From Branchiostoma floridae (lineage: Eukaryota; Chordata; Leptocardii; Amphioxiformes; Branchiostomatidae), in the NCBI RefSeq assembly GCF_000003815.2, contig NC_049979.1:18323837-18383836 (forward strand): a stretch of DNA of 60,000 nt, given 5' to 3'. Positions 1 to 11,675 of this stretch are shown here, piece by piece. Within the stretch, counting starts at the first letter, position 1. The number at the start of each line of letters is the position of its first letter. The position numbers were made by a program, and so were the translations under genes. A model generated the notes under the pieces. It was not told the origin of the DNA, did not search any database, and saw only the letters and a list, made by a program, of their open reading frames with translations.

Positions 1-1497
1 TTTTCATGGAGGTCCAATCCCCTTCAAGGGTGACAAGGCGTTCGCCTATGTGAAAACAGAAGTACACAATAGGCTTTGTTTACTTATGGGTCTTTCCTAA
101 ACATGGCAGAGGTTCTATAATAGGGTAGTGACTTGGAACCAAGCCAAGACCTGCTCTGCACAATAGTAGATAGCTTGGGGTGCATGAAAATAGTTCCAAC
201 AGCCTTCCCTCTTAAATCTAATCCTGCCTAAAACCATGCCAAGTTCCAACTTACAAAACACATCTCTTCACCTACAGTATGCAACAAATGCGAGGGCTCG
301 CAAAGCAGGGTATGCATGTGTGACCCATGGCCCATTGATTATGACAATGATGGCTGACAGACTGACCTTGTACATGTATACGCAGAAGACAAAGTTGATT
401 ATCACTAACTAAATGTTTCAATTTCTCTACCTGAGTATTTACTTAGAACTACAGCTCAATAACAGTGTTCAAATTCAAATTCAAATTCAAACCAGTATTT
501 TCCATACCTACAACATTGAACAGGACACCTTTAAACATGTATAATTGTATTGATTCTATTGCTCTGATAATGTTTCACTGTCCTTTCCTTGCAAACACCC
601 CCCAATTATTTAAAAACAGACATCACAACTATACTGGAATCCACTGCCCTCCCTGGCAGACAGCTGTAGTATGATCTAGTATTGCTCCAGATTGGGCATG
701 TTGACTGTCCTGGGGCTGACCCTAGGCCAGACAGAGAATATTTCTGGTTCTGTGGCTCAGAGACTGATTCTCCATGTCAGGCAGTGGAATTATTATTATC
801 AAGTGCTGCAGTGACACAGAAAACTTCCCCAGTGGCTAAACACGTCAGATAATGACAAACATAGCCATGCTGATCGAAGCCTCTCCTCACATAACAATTG
901 GTAGATAAGGACCTACCATGGGCAGGGGCTGCAGGGCACATACTTAGTATGTGTCACTGGTCCACGTATAGCCCTGACACATTTCAACTATTTGAAACTT
1001 GGAGGTGACACAGGTAGTCTGGTAGCCTTCTTACAAATGTATGAATTCATAACTGAACTATGCCCCCATGCAGTTGTCAATGTACAATACCAACATGAGA
1101 AACTAACATACCATGTTTCAGTGTCAAAACAAATTATATCATATCGTTAGTACATACAAGTTCAGACTTGTTTTCAGAATGCTATTCAAAATTATTGGCA
1201 GGCCAAAGGAGGAATGGGATGAATGATGACTGTACATCACATACAGGCAGGATAATCAACATTTGACAACAGTGAAACAAACAGGACAAATAACGTAAAG
1301 CTATTATATAATAAATTAAACAGGGCTTTTTTGTCACTTTCTACAAAGAGCTTTTATCTTTCTAGAAAGTTGCAACTTTTGGTGAGATATACTGCACTTC
1401 TTATTTCGAGTTTTGACAGACAAAACAAGACATTCATTGATATCACAGTCAACACACTTTACACCACGCAAGATTTGCAGACTTTGTCTTCACTAAC
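1..1497. other. Downstream flank of the small minus-strand gene; no exon identified
   Basis: The minus-strand gene that starts at 2849 must continue here, because its exon ending at 1498 runs into a splice donor without a stop codon. I could not place the next exon. One weak possibility is a short minus-strand terminal exon near 890-930, after an AG at about 932, but nothing supports it beyond an open frame. CpG is sparse compared with the next 20 kb, as expected if this is part of the same transcribed unit. A short TTCAAA tandem repeat lies at 468-491. Confidence 0.4.
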
Positions 1498-1788
1498 CTG
1501 CTGCATTTTCTCAAAGTCCAAACTAGGCCGGTCCGTGATGGCGTGAACTTGCGCTTCGCTGAAGGCTTGTCGATGTCTCTTTCTGGGACTGGCACAGCCA
1601 TCCACTGTTCTCACCCGGGCGATGAAGAGCTGGGACCTCTCGCCCTGTGCGGGGTAAACTTTCTGTACATGCCGCTTGGGTGGGGAAGACGTAAAAACAA
1701 CTGGAGAAGAGACCTTGCCACACATCAAGTCCTTGACTTCATCATCACTAGACCCTGAGCTATCTCCGCTGAGACTCCATCGGTTCAC
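1498..1788 (-). CDS. Exon 4 of small unidentified minus-strand gene
   Basis: This is a 291-bp exon of 97 codons in phase 0, bounded by a minus-strand acceptor (ttgccatttccag) and donor (CAG|GTTAGTG). The translation opens VNRWSLSGDSSGSSDDEV, an acidic serine cluster of the casein-kinase-2 type. A basic segment follows (SPRKRHRQ, a possible nuclear signal), and the exon ends RPSLDFEKMQQ. The last motif loosely recalls a short segment I associate with FAM53-type nuclear proteins, but the match is too short to name the gene. It is open to the donor with no stop, so at least one more exon lies below 1498. Confidence 0.72.
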
Positions 1789-2070
1789 CTGGAAATGGCA
1801 ATAGACAGGTTCATCAAACAGAACATTTGAAGTATGAATCAATATGTTCAGATAAATATATACTGTCCATCAATCATTAAAAACAACATTCCATTCAACA
1901 ATACACTAATTAACTGCATTTATTTTATTATTGCATCAACACTTCAACACAACTCAAAATTCTAAAAGTCAACTAAAAGTTTAAAACAGATACAAAGATT
2001 AACAACAACAAGATATTCGTTCCGCCAGGTTTCTTTGTTCATGGTTTTTTGCCATGTCTGTCACACGTAC

Positions 2071-2327
2071 CTGTGACCACTTTCTCTTCTCTCCCATATT
2101 TTCCTTCTCTCTGATAATGTGCTCAAGCTCTTCCTCTGAGCTGTGTCGATCCACGGACATGAATTCGCCTGCGTCTGTTTTCCGATCCCTGAGTAAGTCT
2201 GTCCCGATAGCAGAAGGCCCTGGCCAAGCCTGTGTGTTCTCTTGGTTTGGGGAGGGCTGGGGGTTCGGCACTTTCGCCTCCAACTTGGGGCTTTCCCTGT
2301 CGGTACCATTTCCCTCATATTGCCTCC
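2071..2327 (-). CDS. Exon 3 of small unidentified minus-strand gene
   Basis: This is a 257-bp exon. Its first two bases complete a glycine codon with the last base of the upstream exon, and it ends in phase 0 at CACAG|GTACGTG. The 85 codons are rich in Pro, Gln, Glu and Lys with no hydrophobic core, so the protein is probably disordered. Near its end is an acidic motif followed by basic residues (SSEEELEHIIREKENMGEK). The splice phases agree exactly with both neighbours, which is the main evidence that it is real. Confidence 0.75.
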
Positions 2328-2592
2328 CTGTAAACGACAGCATCGAAGTGAATGATAGAAACCTTTTCTTTTCGCTAAAACAGACATGGGTAGCTAGTCA
2401 CCTACATAATATCATAGCATGGGAGTGTGAAGCACTGGTAACAAAAAGGAGCCCCAAATCCCAAGAGTCCCCGGACTTGTTGGTCCAGCCGCCATTTCCC
2501 CACTCAGGAACGAGCGAGGCACGCAAACGCACAACACGGACATGACGGATCCTGGCCTGGAATTCCTAACAAAATCAACAAAAAATGCTTAC

Positions 2593-2668
2593 CCCTGTCT
2601 AGTCCCTCCAGTTCAACGTTGCCACTCTCTGAATCCGTGCTGCTGTAGCCTTGATCTTCTAGTTCTCC
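2593..2668 (-). CDS. Exon 2 of small unidentified minus-strand gene
   Basis: This is a 76-bp exon of 25 codons plus one base, between a good acceptor (ccattttacag) and a strong donor (G|GTAAGC). The peptide begins GELEDQGYSSTDSESGNV and is acidic and serine-rich. Phase in is 0. Phase out is one base, matching exon 3. Confidence 0.75.
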
Positions 2669-2780
2669 CTGTAAAATGGGCAGAAACAACACGGGTAAAC
2701 ACGTCCAGCTTTCATCCACGTATACAAGATGGACACAAAAAGAACCAAATTTCATGGCGGTTTTTCGAAGACAGACTTAC

Positions 2781-2849
2781 CGAAGATTCTAGCGGCTGCA
2801 CCTCGTTGATGGATAGTGGTCTGAGTTTCTGTGTGAGGAACCTGAGCAT
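2781..2849 (-). CDS. Exon 1 (start codon) of small unidentified minus-strand gene
   Basis: This is the first coding exon: 23 codons from an ATG at 2849-2847 to a strong donor (TCG|GTAAGT). The peptide starts MLRFLTQKLRPLSINEVQ. The frame stays open upstream to another ATG at 2933. I prefer the inner start because the upstream residues look like untranslated sequence, but the longer N-terminus is possible. Exons 1-4 joined give about 230 residues of acidic, Ser-rich, probably disordered and nuclear protein. I do not recognise the family. Confidence 0.7.
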
Positions 2850-3350
2850 GCTGCGGCCCGGGACGGCAATATGTGGAGCACACAAAGAGTAGTTTTGTTG
2901 CAGCGGATTTGTGGGGCCTGCAAACCGAACCAACCGAGTAAAGGCGATACCGGGTCGAACCGTCGGTTCGTTCCTCCGGTCGTGATCCCCTCATTCAGCG
3001 GTTCACAAAATCTGTAAAAATTAACGTATCGCCGTGAATTTCACGGAAGACATAAACAAGCTTATCCTTTATCAAACTATCGAGTTTCATAAAATTCTGT
3101 CCACGGTAAACGGTGCTAGCCCCCGATCTACGAGGACATGCAACTACCCGTCCACCCTGAACCATCGACTCTGAGGCAAGTGATGATGGCGAGCTGGCAC
3201 ACATGCGGCGGAATCAGCTGAACCGAGATACAAATCCAGCACGCTGATTGGCCAGGAACTTGTCATGGTAGAGTTCCTGGCCAATCATCAGGCGAGAATT
3301 ACGCAGAGAACTTTACACATGTCAACACGCCTACTTTACTACGCTAGGCA
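2850..3350 (-). promoter_or_regulatory. CpG-rich 5' region and promoter of the small minus-strand gene
   Basis: The sequence just upstream of the first coding exon is rich in CpG and lacks an obvious TATA box, as in housekeeping-type promoters. It contains the paired CCAAT palindrome at 3245-3287. I saw no matching plus-strand first exon, so a divergent gene is not supported. Confidence 0.45.
3245..3287. promoter_or_regulatory. Perfect inverted repeat with two opposed CCAAT boxes
   Basis: The two 16-bp arms, TGATTGGCCAGGAACT (3245-3260) and its exact reverse complement (3272-3287), flank an 11-bp loop. Each arm contains ATTGG/CCAAT, the core bound by NF-Y. The repeat lies about 400 bp upstream of the start codon of the minus-strand gene, a plausible position for a CCAAT promoter element. 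It could equally be a small foldback of transposon origin. Confidence 0.55.
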
Positions 3351-6300
3351 CGGCCCACAAATAAATAAGAGCGTAAAGCGCACATCGCTGGAGGACGATA
3401 GCTGTTCGCTTATAAATTGTCACGTATGACTGACACTAGAGATCAACAATAATAAAACATGTTGTTTCGATCAAATAGAAATAAAAATACCGACAAAGAT
3501 AGTCAAAATATTTGAGAGAAGATGAAGTAGAGGCCACCAAAATTTAAGAAAAGAGACACATCCAGAAGTTCTGAACTTTTTTTCTTGCACTCTGTTGCAG
3601 TTCAATGTGTGTAACGCAACGTTAACGTAGTCATCGTCTGCACCCATGAATTAAAGTAATACATATCATCAGGCTTCTTACCCACAAATATATGAGGATT
3701 TTTGTCACTTGACAGCTATTTCAAACTCTGGAGACGGTCAAATCCAGTATATCTGCAGTTGTAAGTGTCAACCCGGTCAGTGGTGGCAAAAGATAAACAC
3801 TGGTTGTAAACACAGTGATCTGGGAGAGCGCGCTTTACGCGCAGGAAGTATGACCTATGACCTCCGCTGCTATTGGCTGACTCTCGCGTGGGTGCAATGA
3901 ATGAAATATAGTACGGACAGATGGCGGGAAAAGTCACGCGGGTGGTTTGGTCGGTGCATCACTTCCGACGGTATGCTTCTATGCTAGCATTGATGAAACA
4001 CAAAACATAGACAAGCTCAATCATCGACGCGGCTGAATTTGAAATTGTAAATTCTAATGGAGATCGAAATAAACAAACTAACAAAGACCGTATATATCGA
4101 CGCAAATTCCTGTTTGTTTTATGACCCATTCAATATCATTATTCTTCGTTGCCAACGCTACAGCGTAATAAACATGATTCCAAAATTGACAAGAATGCCA
4201 TCAAATTGAAAGCGCAACTTGCAGTTCCAACTTCTCCATCGTAAAGGCAGTGTCCAGCAAAGCCGATAAAATTGTTAGCATGATATTTAAACTGCCTGAT
4301 ATAGGCATGTAGCTTTACTCGAACCAAGCAATGGTTTCATAACTGACCTCATAAACACCGAGCTCTCTAGCCCAGTTTGATAATAGCATATTTCCTGTCA
4401 ATAAAAAAATCATCGTGGTCTTGTGATTTTTTTCTGCAATTTTCTCTCTCTCCCTCTATTTTCAGGTGCACTATTCATAGTTTCTGCTGCGTGAACATAG
4501 TGTCGGGGTACAACTGGGGTAAACCTGTGCCCACGAGACGCCCAAAATAGATGGCTACTAACGGGGAATTCTCTGCAGTACCATTCCAAGCGGTCGATCA
4601 ATACATGCAAAATGTATATATACACATACGCGTACATTGTCCCAAATCAAGCTCTTTACTAATGTATCTACGAAAATATAGATGCCCTTAAATAGTATCG
4701 ACAACGTCGTGCGTGCTTTAAACGTTGTTTTGCCGTCGACCTACATGATTGCATACAACCAAACCGTGGCACACATTGGGTTCACGTCAGTCTTGGCACG
4801 ACCTTCGTCAACCTTCTCACCCTATTTCAGGTACTGGCCGCCCAAAGGCAAACTAAGTAGCAAAACCCTGTTATGCCAAACGCTTGAGGGGTCGCCCGGA
4901 TCATTTCAGGGTCATCTGTCATCGACTTGCTTTAATATTTTTACCCCTAGTCACGACTGTTTATCACCGGATTGGCCGAGCTTTGAGCTGGAAAGAAGAT
5001 TACCGGTGCCGGTCGTCCAACACATGTGATTAGAGACCATGTGGAAAATTTAATCCGGCTGCAAGCCTGACGAATATAGCCATGACTTTATACTGTGACG
5101 CCCTTGTCCGAACCTCGCTAAACAAACGAGGAATGTCAAGACTTTTCGACACGAAATGTACCTGTTTGAAATAACAGTGATAACGTTAGATATCTCTAGA
5201 ATTAATTGATTAAAAACGTTAACTAGTAACATAAAACCAAATACTGATATGAGAACCGCCGGTTTGTTGTGTGCATTTCCGCGGTCGAGTGTAGCCTCAT
5301 TGGGTGAATTTCTTATCAAACATGTTAATTCAGCTTGGGTTTGAAGAGTGCTGGGTACTTGCCTTGTTTTCCCAAAAGAATAAAGAGAGAAAAAACGTCG
5401 TATGCAACGAATCTTGGGCGCACAAGTGCTGATTTCCTGATTTCAAGTTTCTGGTCAGTGAGTGAGAGAGAGTTTCTGATCAGTCGATCTGCAGTACAAG
5501 GAAAACATAGAGGGAACTATTTGCTGTCCTCGGTCTGCCCCCAGAATACATCTCGGTGTCGCCATACCAACACGACCACAGACCACACAAGAATAACGTT
5601 GTGGAAACAACTTCATCTTCATTGACATCATTTCTTACGCCATTCACGTGGTATGCCCATGTTGCATGTAAATATTTCACGGAAAAGCACTTTGTATTGA
5701 ACTGGCTCTTAGTACCTTTGCATTTATCATATGATCTAACGTTATATTACAGGGTATATGTCCGCGTACTTGTACGTAAGCCCCCGGGCACGTATTTTAA
5801 CTTTAACTATTCCACTTTCCACTCTAACGTTATGTGAAACTATGAGAGTGATTGTGACTCCGTGTACAGCCAGTTTTTGCACTACTCTTGGAACAGTATT
5901 CGATCATAGCCTGATTAAATCTCGCTTATAGCAGCCCGCCAAACATCCGCCGGCCAGTTACAGCCCTGGACAGCGGAGTTTGTGTTACACAGACTATATT
6001 CGATCACATTGTACGGCGTTTCGAAACACAACCACCCTTCACCCACTTTTCTTTCAATGGTGCATTGAAATATTCCTGCTGAGATAACGGGGAACATAGC
6101 ACTCATACGAGCGATAATGTCATGCAGACGGCGGCCGCCACTGCTTAAATTGTCGAATCTATGGTTGACGATTCACAGAAACATTATATTACCTGTTATT
6201 TTCTACAATATCATTATTTCTTAGCTATAGAGGACTAAACATTGTGTTTGATTGTAACCAGATATATTTGGTTGATTCGACTATTTCGGAGAGACGACAG

Positions 6301-9300
6301 CTAGTAGCCGAGGTCAACAAATAGCCAATGGTACTGCCTAAAATTCTTCGACGGTCGGCTGGGTGTTCTGAGACCTAGATTTCGGCCCAACACGATGAAC
6401 GCTACTTGACCTACTTTAGGTCGTGATGTTCCACATCTGCTTTGTTGTCTGGAGAAACAAAATCGTAGTCGTTGGCCCATTGCGCGCTCCGCAAAGTCTT
6501 CAGTTTTCAAATGTGAGCCTATCAACTCCGTCCGAATCTCCGAATGTGTACCATGATGCACCCACACCTGTGGAACAAGCCACTTGACGAGGGGTGGGGC
6601 CTGGTGTGCAGACCATCATTCATCATCTCGCCTGGCGCCGGTAAAACCTTTGTGTATTCAGGTATTTAGGGCCCTCTTGCATCAAATGTTTTATCGAAAG
6701 AGAATTTATTACACCGAGGGTTTGTACACTGGTCATTGTTCTTTCTTCTTTATTTTGCAGAAGGGAGAAAATCGCTATAATGGGTAACGTTACCATTCTC
6801 CATAGTAAGCGCTCCATCTTCTCGCTTGCTACGTATACATGCCGCGATGATGAGCAAGTGAAGGATTGGTACCCAAGCTCTGATATCGTTGCTAAATAAG
6901 GGAAGTTGCATACCATAACTGCATTGTGGTAGATGGTGTGAACCTCATAGCTGTGATATGTGTAAGTTAGTTAAAGGCTAACATAATCATCCTGTGCATA
7001 GATTGTGTAAATGTAGAATTCATTTACATAAAATTTTCAAAAGCTCTAGATATTTCATCTAGGTCTAAGGTCCCAAAACCCTACTCACTGTATCATTCTG
7101 TGTTGCTAAGTTAACACTTTTATATGGAATTGAGATTTTCTACTTGTAATATACGTACATGTAAAGACACTATTCACGAAGATATATTGACTTTTCATTA
7201 TCGTGAAAAAGACATATGACTGCAAGGAGGGGAGGTCTGCCATTTCTGATTGATTTGTTCTAGTTGTTGTTGTTTACTGTACATGCCAATAGACTACACT
7301 CAAGTCTAATTTGGTTGGTTGTTAATGCTTTATCAGCGTTTGTTTTTAGTCGATATAAAACCCATAGCGTATAATATTTCAGTGTCCTTTACTCGGCGGT
7401 TCACTCATTGAATATTTTCAGTTTGGATTTGGTGGGGTTGAATCCGAAACATCGACGCAAACTGTCCTTTTCTGATTTGCTTTATCTACTAGAGAGCTTT
7501 TCCTCGTTAAAATGCTTCCGTCCAGTTTTGGGAACAGTCCAGTTTTGGGAACATAGTGGAAACCGGATACACCGCTGTACAAACCAAGGGATCATGGCGG
7601 TTTACGGAAGATTGATTAACACGCACAAATGTTGATATCAGATAAAACCTAGACAATCCAACTTAACATAATTGAAAAGCTTAATTGGCCGGCATGCCAC
7701 ATACGCAGCAGACTTACTTAAAACCTGGCGGCGAAACTAAAGACTGGAGGAACATGAAAACCTTCAATGTTGTGCGCGGTTTCTCACAAACTGTCTGCCA
7801 TTCTAAAAGGCATCTTGATGACAAGAGGTTTGTGCACATGTCACGTCTTTCACTGTACCGGAAGACTCGCACGACAGAGTACACAACTTGCCCCCGGAAT
7901 GTCTCTCCATTATCCATAGACACCAAATGCTGCCCGGAGCAACATATATTAACGGAGAAAAGGGGGACTTTGGCTATTGAATGAATTGAGCAGTACGCCC
8001 GGCACTTGACAGTCACTAGTAAAACTCGAGTAGTACTGGGAGGTGTGATTTTAAACAGTCGTTTCAGACACTGGAGTGAGTTAACATACCCCACCGCACT
8101 TCTGCTTGGGCATCAACACTCTAGAGATGCAAACCGCCGGCTTAAGATTAGCCTATTCCAACTTCACAACAAAGAGCAAATAGCGATGTTTTTTAAACAC
8201 GCTTCTCTTTCTTGATATTAATACCTGATTACTCGGTGCATGTCTTGTGATGACTGAGACTGATATTGCAGTGTATATTGGCAGCGTGTGACAATAGACG
8301 GAATTTCGCCAACACAGCTACGATACATGTGCATCATTCACGGAAAGACGCGCGCACAAAAGGGTACTTAAAGATTCAATGCACGTCGCCAGAACACGGT
8401 AGACATTATCCCTGCCTCAATTCCGCTTCCTGATTCTGAAACTATCTGCATCTTCAACACAACTGGATTCGAGGCAGAGGTACAGGCAGTTTTGTCTGGC
8501 CCGTGTATGCAGATCTTAACCATGGTTATGGTTTTAACACACAAATGGGAAAGGAATGGCCACAACGAATTCTGAACGAGTGGAGATTAAGCAATGGATG
8601 CGGGCACTAGCTAGGGAAAACAAACGAACTGATGGAGATGCATAGACGAGATCATTAGATAGAACTTGTTGTCTTCAGCACGCAAAAAGTTCAATGATGT
8701 ATTGATCAGTATCGAGCTCACTAGCGGCTTGTCTACTTTAATTAACCTCTTCTAGCCCCTCTGGTGAAATTCTAGTTTTGCCAGTGAGAGAATCGTGCAG
8801 GTGTAACCTTTATGAATCCTCCAGCCCCCCTGAGGTGCAGCAACCTTGGCCTAATTTTTATCAGCCATCGATTTGATTAGGCAAGCCGCAATGCGCCTTG
8901 GCGCCTTTCATGAATATTTTACTCTGGGAAAGCCCTAGAAGAATGAAGGCTACACCTTTTGTGAAGTGCCACGCGAGGTCTTGTCGCGTCCCCCGGCAAC
9001 GCGCGACCTCCACGTGTGACGGCTCCAGTCCGAGTGTGCCTGACAAGGGGCGCGTGTCCCGCCCTGCTCAACAACGCGTCACGCCAGCATTACCGCACCC
9101 AACCGCGTAGATAATGGCCACATTAGCATGAGAAAAACTCCCTCAAGGAATACATCTGTAATTATGACTTCCATTCTTATATGGGCAATTAAGCGCGCGT
9201 TTTCATCACTGTCGGACTTCCAAATAGGATCTTGCTCGCATCCTGCAGAGATTCCTTCATCCCACAAAGCAACCCCATGCCGTAAATCATCCAAACTTCT

Positions 9301-9400
9301 CTTCACCACGCGGACATCACTGTGAAGTGACGACCGTTGCCAGGATCTTAACTGAAGCTACATGTAATACAATGTATGGAAACAGACTTCTTTAACGCAT
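3351..9400. other. CpG-rich interval with no supported gene
   Basis: Neither strand shows exons with convincing splice sites and joined phases. The longest open frame (4682-5029, plus strand) has no recognisable motif and no splice context. A perfect-looking 17-bp tandem pair (tccagttttgggaacag) sits at 7521-7554. A dense CpG and homeodomain-like AT-core block at about 8750-9330 is listed separately. Confidence 0.4.
8750..9330. promoter_or_regulatory. Possible regulatory block, CpG-dense with homeodomain-like cores
   Basis: This block mixes very CpG-dense sequence (around 8970-9110) with AT-rich cores such as gggcaattaagcg, tttgattagg and a near-CArG sequence (tcttatatgg). It has no credible coding frame. 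Composition and motif crowding suggest an enhancer or unmethylated CpG island. This is inference only. Confidence 0.25.
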
Positions 9401-9419
9401 TCGTCAGTCCTTTCATTTC

Positions 9420-9668
9420 TCAGCGGATCAATGCGTTACTCTTCAAGCAGCGATGTCCCGTTTCTTGATGTTTGTTGCTAGTGTGTGTGTGTGCGGTTTT
9501 TTTTTTTGGCCGGCGGACATGAAGAAACACAGGACAAACTAAAAAGATCGACAAAACGGCCAAAAAAGTCACGAACAGCGGGATCCAAACCTCTGCTTGG
9601 AGGATATGGACGAACCAACTTCGAATCCTTGAAACGTCAGAATCACTGCTGCTAGTATTGCCTCCCAA
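9420..9668 (-). CDS. Possible small single-pass membrane protein (82 aa)
   Basis: This is an intronless minus-strand frame of 82 codons starting MGGNTSSSDSDVSRIRSWF. A clear hydrophobic stretch (about residues 27-51, with IPLFVTFLAVLSIFLVCP) is followed at once by a basic stop-transfer cluster (RRPKKK) and a Thr/His-rich tail. That is the architecture of a small single-pass membrane protein. However, residues 22-30 are encoded by a motif (aacctctgcttggag) shared with the foldback element at 13770-13894, so part of the frame is repeat-derived. No promoter or homologue is recognised; it may be chance. Confidence 0.22.
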   Translation of the reverse strand: MGGNTSSSDSDVSRIRSWFVHILQAEVWIPLFVTFLAVLSIFLVCPVFLHVRRPKKKTAHTHTSNKHQETGHRCLKSNALIR

Positions 9669-10046
9669 GCAGGCCAGCAGGTCACGTTACAGTGGTTGTT
9701 GACGATGTATCTGGAGGCACACATTACAAGAAAGACTTCCAATGTCTATATGATACTCATAGTAAGAACGGTGTAGTATCATTGAACATTAACAAGTTAT
9801 TCTCTGATGTATACAGTACTAACCTTTCGCGCTCAAAGTTTTACTTGACAAGTTTGACAAGTTTTATTCAAATTGTACAGACTTGCAGGATGTCCAGTTG
9901 GAAACATGCTGAATTGTTCTGAACATCACATGTACAACTCCACTATACTTGGGATTGGTAATCTCACCGAGTGAGAGCGCTAGTGATATGCATGGATTCA
10001 ATCCTACTGTCTAGGGATCACAGGCTACTGTTTTTTACTGTATTGT

Positions 10047-10137
10047 TTTAGCAAAAGTCTACCCCTTTAATGGCTGATAACCTGTAATTTGTTCGTTTCA
10101 TCAGCCTTATATATTGAGGGGATAGACTTTCGCTAAA
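10047..10137. repeat. About 91-nt imperfect hairpin
   Basis: The left arm (10047-10078: TTTAGC, AAAGTCTA, CCCCT, GGCTGAT in order) pairs with the right arm (10099-10137: ATCAGCC, AGGGG, TAGACTTT, GCTAAA), leaving a loop of about 20 nt. Size and pairing fit either a microRNA precursor or a very short foldback transposon. Transcription cannot be judged from sequence. Confidence 0.5.
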
Positions 10138-10339
10138 GCTATATATTTATTGTATGACATTGACAGAATGATGAAACAAATATTCTATTAAACGCTATAT
10201 CAGAAATGTGGTCTTGGATTCACCATCTTGCCTACACCAACACACGGGGCCTCGTACGATGATTACTTGTGCTTTGTTCAATAGACTTCACCAGATCTTT
10301 AATTGATAAGTCCCTGTCACCTATTGGTCTATCCCTTAT

Positions 10340-10500
10340 ATGAATGAATGGATGAATGGATGAACTTTATTCATAATTGTACACGATATAATGTACGGCA
10401 ACAATGGCAAAGTAATTGATACAATAATACTAAAGTTTATCTTAAAGTGTATAACAGGAATATGGACATACATGTCTTCTTGACATGATGTATGTAAACC
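10340..10500 (-). mobile_element. Probable 3' end of a non-LTR retrotransposon
   Basis: Read on the minus strand, the block ends with an AATAAA-like word (gaataaagttcatcc) followed by a short tandem tail of TTCATCCA/TTCATTCA units (10340-10364). Simple-repeat 3' tails are typical of CR1/RTE-like LINEs and their SINEs. No reverse-transcriptase frame is present, so this is a 5'-truncated copy. The upstream boundary is a guess. Confidence 0.4.
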
Positions 10501-10984
10501 CCTTTTGTCTCTTAAAATTCATTATCTCTTATATGACTGACGGGCAGCGACGTTCTTTGCATTGATTCTGTCACGTCATTTACTTCGACTGTCCCTATAT
10601 GACCTTGTGGTGGTATATCGGTCCTTGTTTGTATCTAGAGTTTGGGTTTAGCTGCGCTCTTGTGTGAAACGTCGATACGTCATGAACGGTTGGCTAAACC
10701 CTGGCAGAGCAACCTCGACTGATCAGTATCTATTGACCAATCAAGACTTTATTGATCACCTGATAGGGTCAATGTTTTATTTTCCAAGTCGTCTGTTATT
10801 AGTACAAATAGCACCGCGATTCAATTGGCGTGAGCTAGGATTGAAAATGTCCATTTTGTAAGTCAATACGACTCAAAACTGAAGCCTGCTACATTTCTAC
10901 GTGACAGAGCCTTCACACAGCAGACAGAGCCGTACTTGGTAGTCAGAGTTTTCAACTTCACTGAACCAATGACCCAGTCCAATG

Positions 10985-11018
10985 GGTATTGTCTGGCATT
11001 ATGTAGCCAGACAATGCC
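10985..11018. repeat. Short stem-loop, 13-bp arms
   Basis: GGTATTGTCTGGC (10985-10997) and GCCAGACAATGCC (11006-11018) pair at 12 of 13 positions around an 8-nt loop. No coding gene is near. It could be a small foldback or a structured RNA element. Confidence 0.5.
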
Positions 11019-11408
11019 GCTCAAAGGTACCTGTTATGCCACTGATGTGTAATTCAGGGTTAGAAACTTGGCTTTCTCATCTCAACATATGATTGAGTAA
11101 TTGTACCGACGATAACAATCTCCTTTCCTTTCTTCTGAGAAGGCAAATACATCAAAATAGCTGCTTCTAAGGTTTGCGCATCCATATATCTACCTTACTT
11201 TGTTCAAGAGTTCTCGTCAATACTTCGTGGGTGTCACAGTGCTCAATTATACTCAGATGCATTAGTTATGCTCAGTCCACAAAGGTTACGTCCATTGTAC
11301 TGAAGTTGCCGTCCAATAGTTGTCCTTCAACAAGACCAGAGCCCGGTCCCATTCGATACGATGTACCCAGCAAAGTATAAAAACATACCATGATGATTGC
11401 TGAAAGTT

Positions 11409-11675
11409 TGATCGTTAACATCGGTAGAAGAACCTGTCGATATCTATTGCTCTCATCTATCTGAAGTATTGTGTACATAATGATCAAGTTTTTGGCGGTG
11501 TATGTCAGTCATCACGGCACGTTTTAGAATGTTATAAGGTTTTACCTTTGCACGTGATCGCTGACATGGTTATAATGTCCGGTCGATATCTAACGTTAGT
11601 ACTATCATCTTGTATATCCTGATCAAGTTCTTGACGTTGCATGTCTGGTAAGTCACGTTTTCAGAATGTTATAGG
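11409..11675. repeat. Diverged tandem duplication, unit about 140 bp
   Basis: Two diverged copies (about 11409-11540 and 11557-11675) share, in order, tgatcg, gtcgatatct, tgatcaagtt, a tatgtc/catgtct word and agaatgttata. They differ by small indels and scattered substitutions, so the duplication is old. Confidence 0.5.

Noticed and set aside
9585-9640. ttcgaatcc resembling a tRNA T-loop
   Set aside because: No cloverleaf can be drawn around it.
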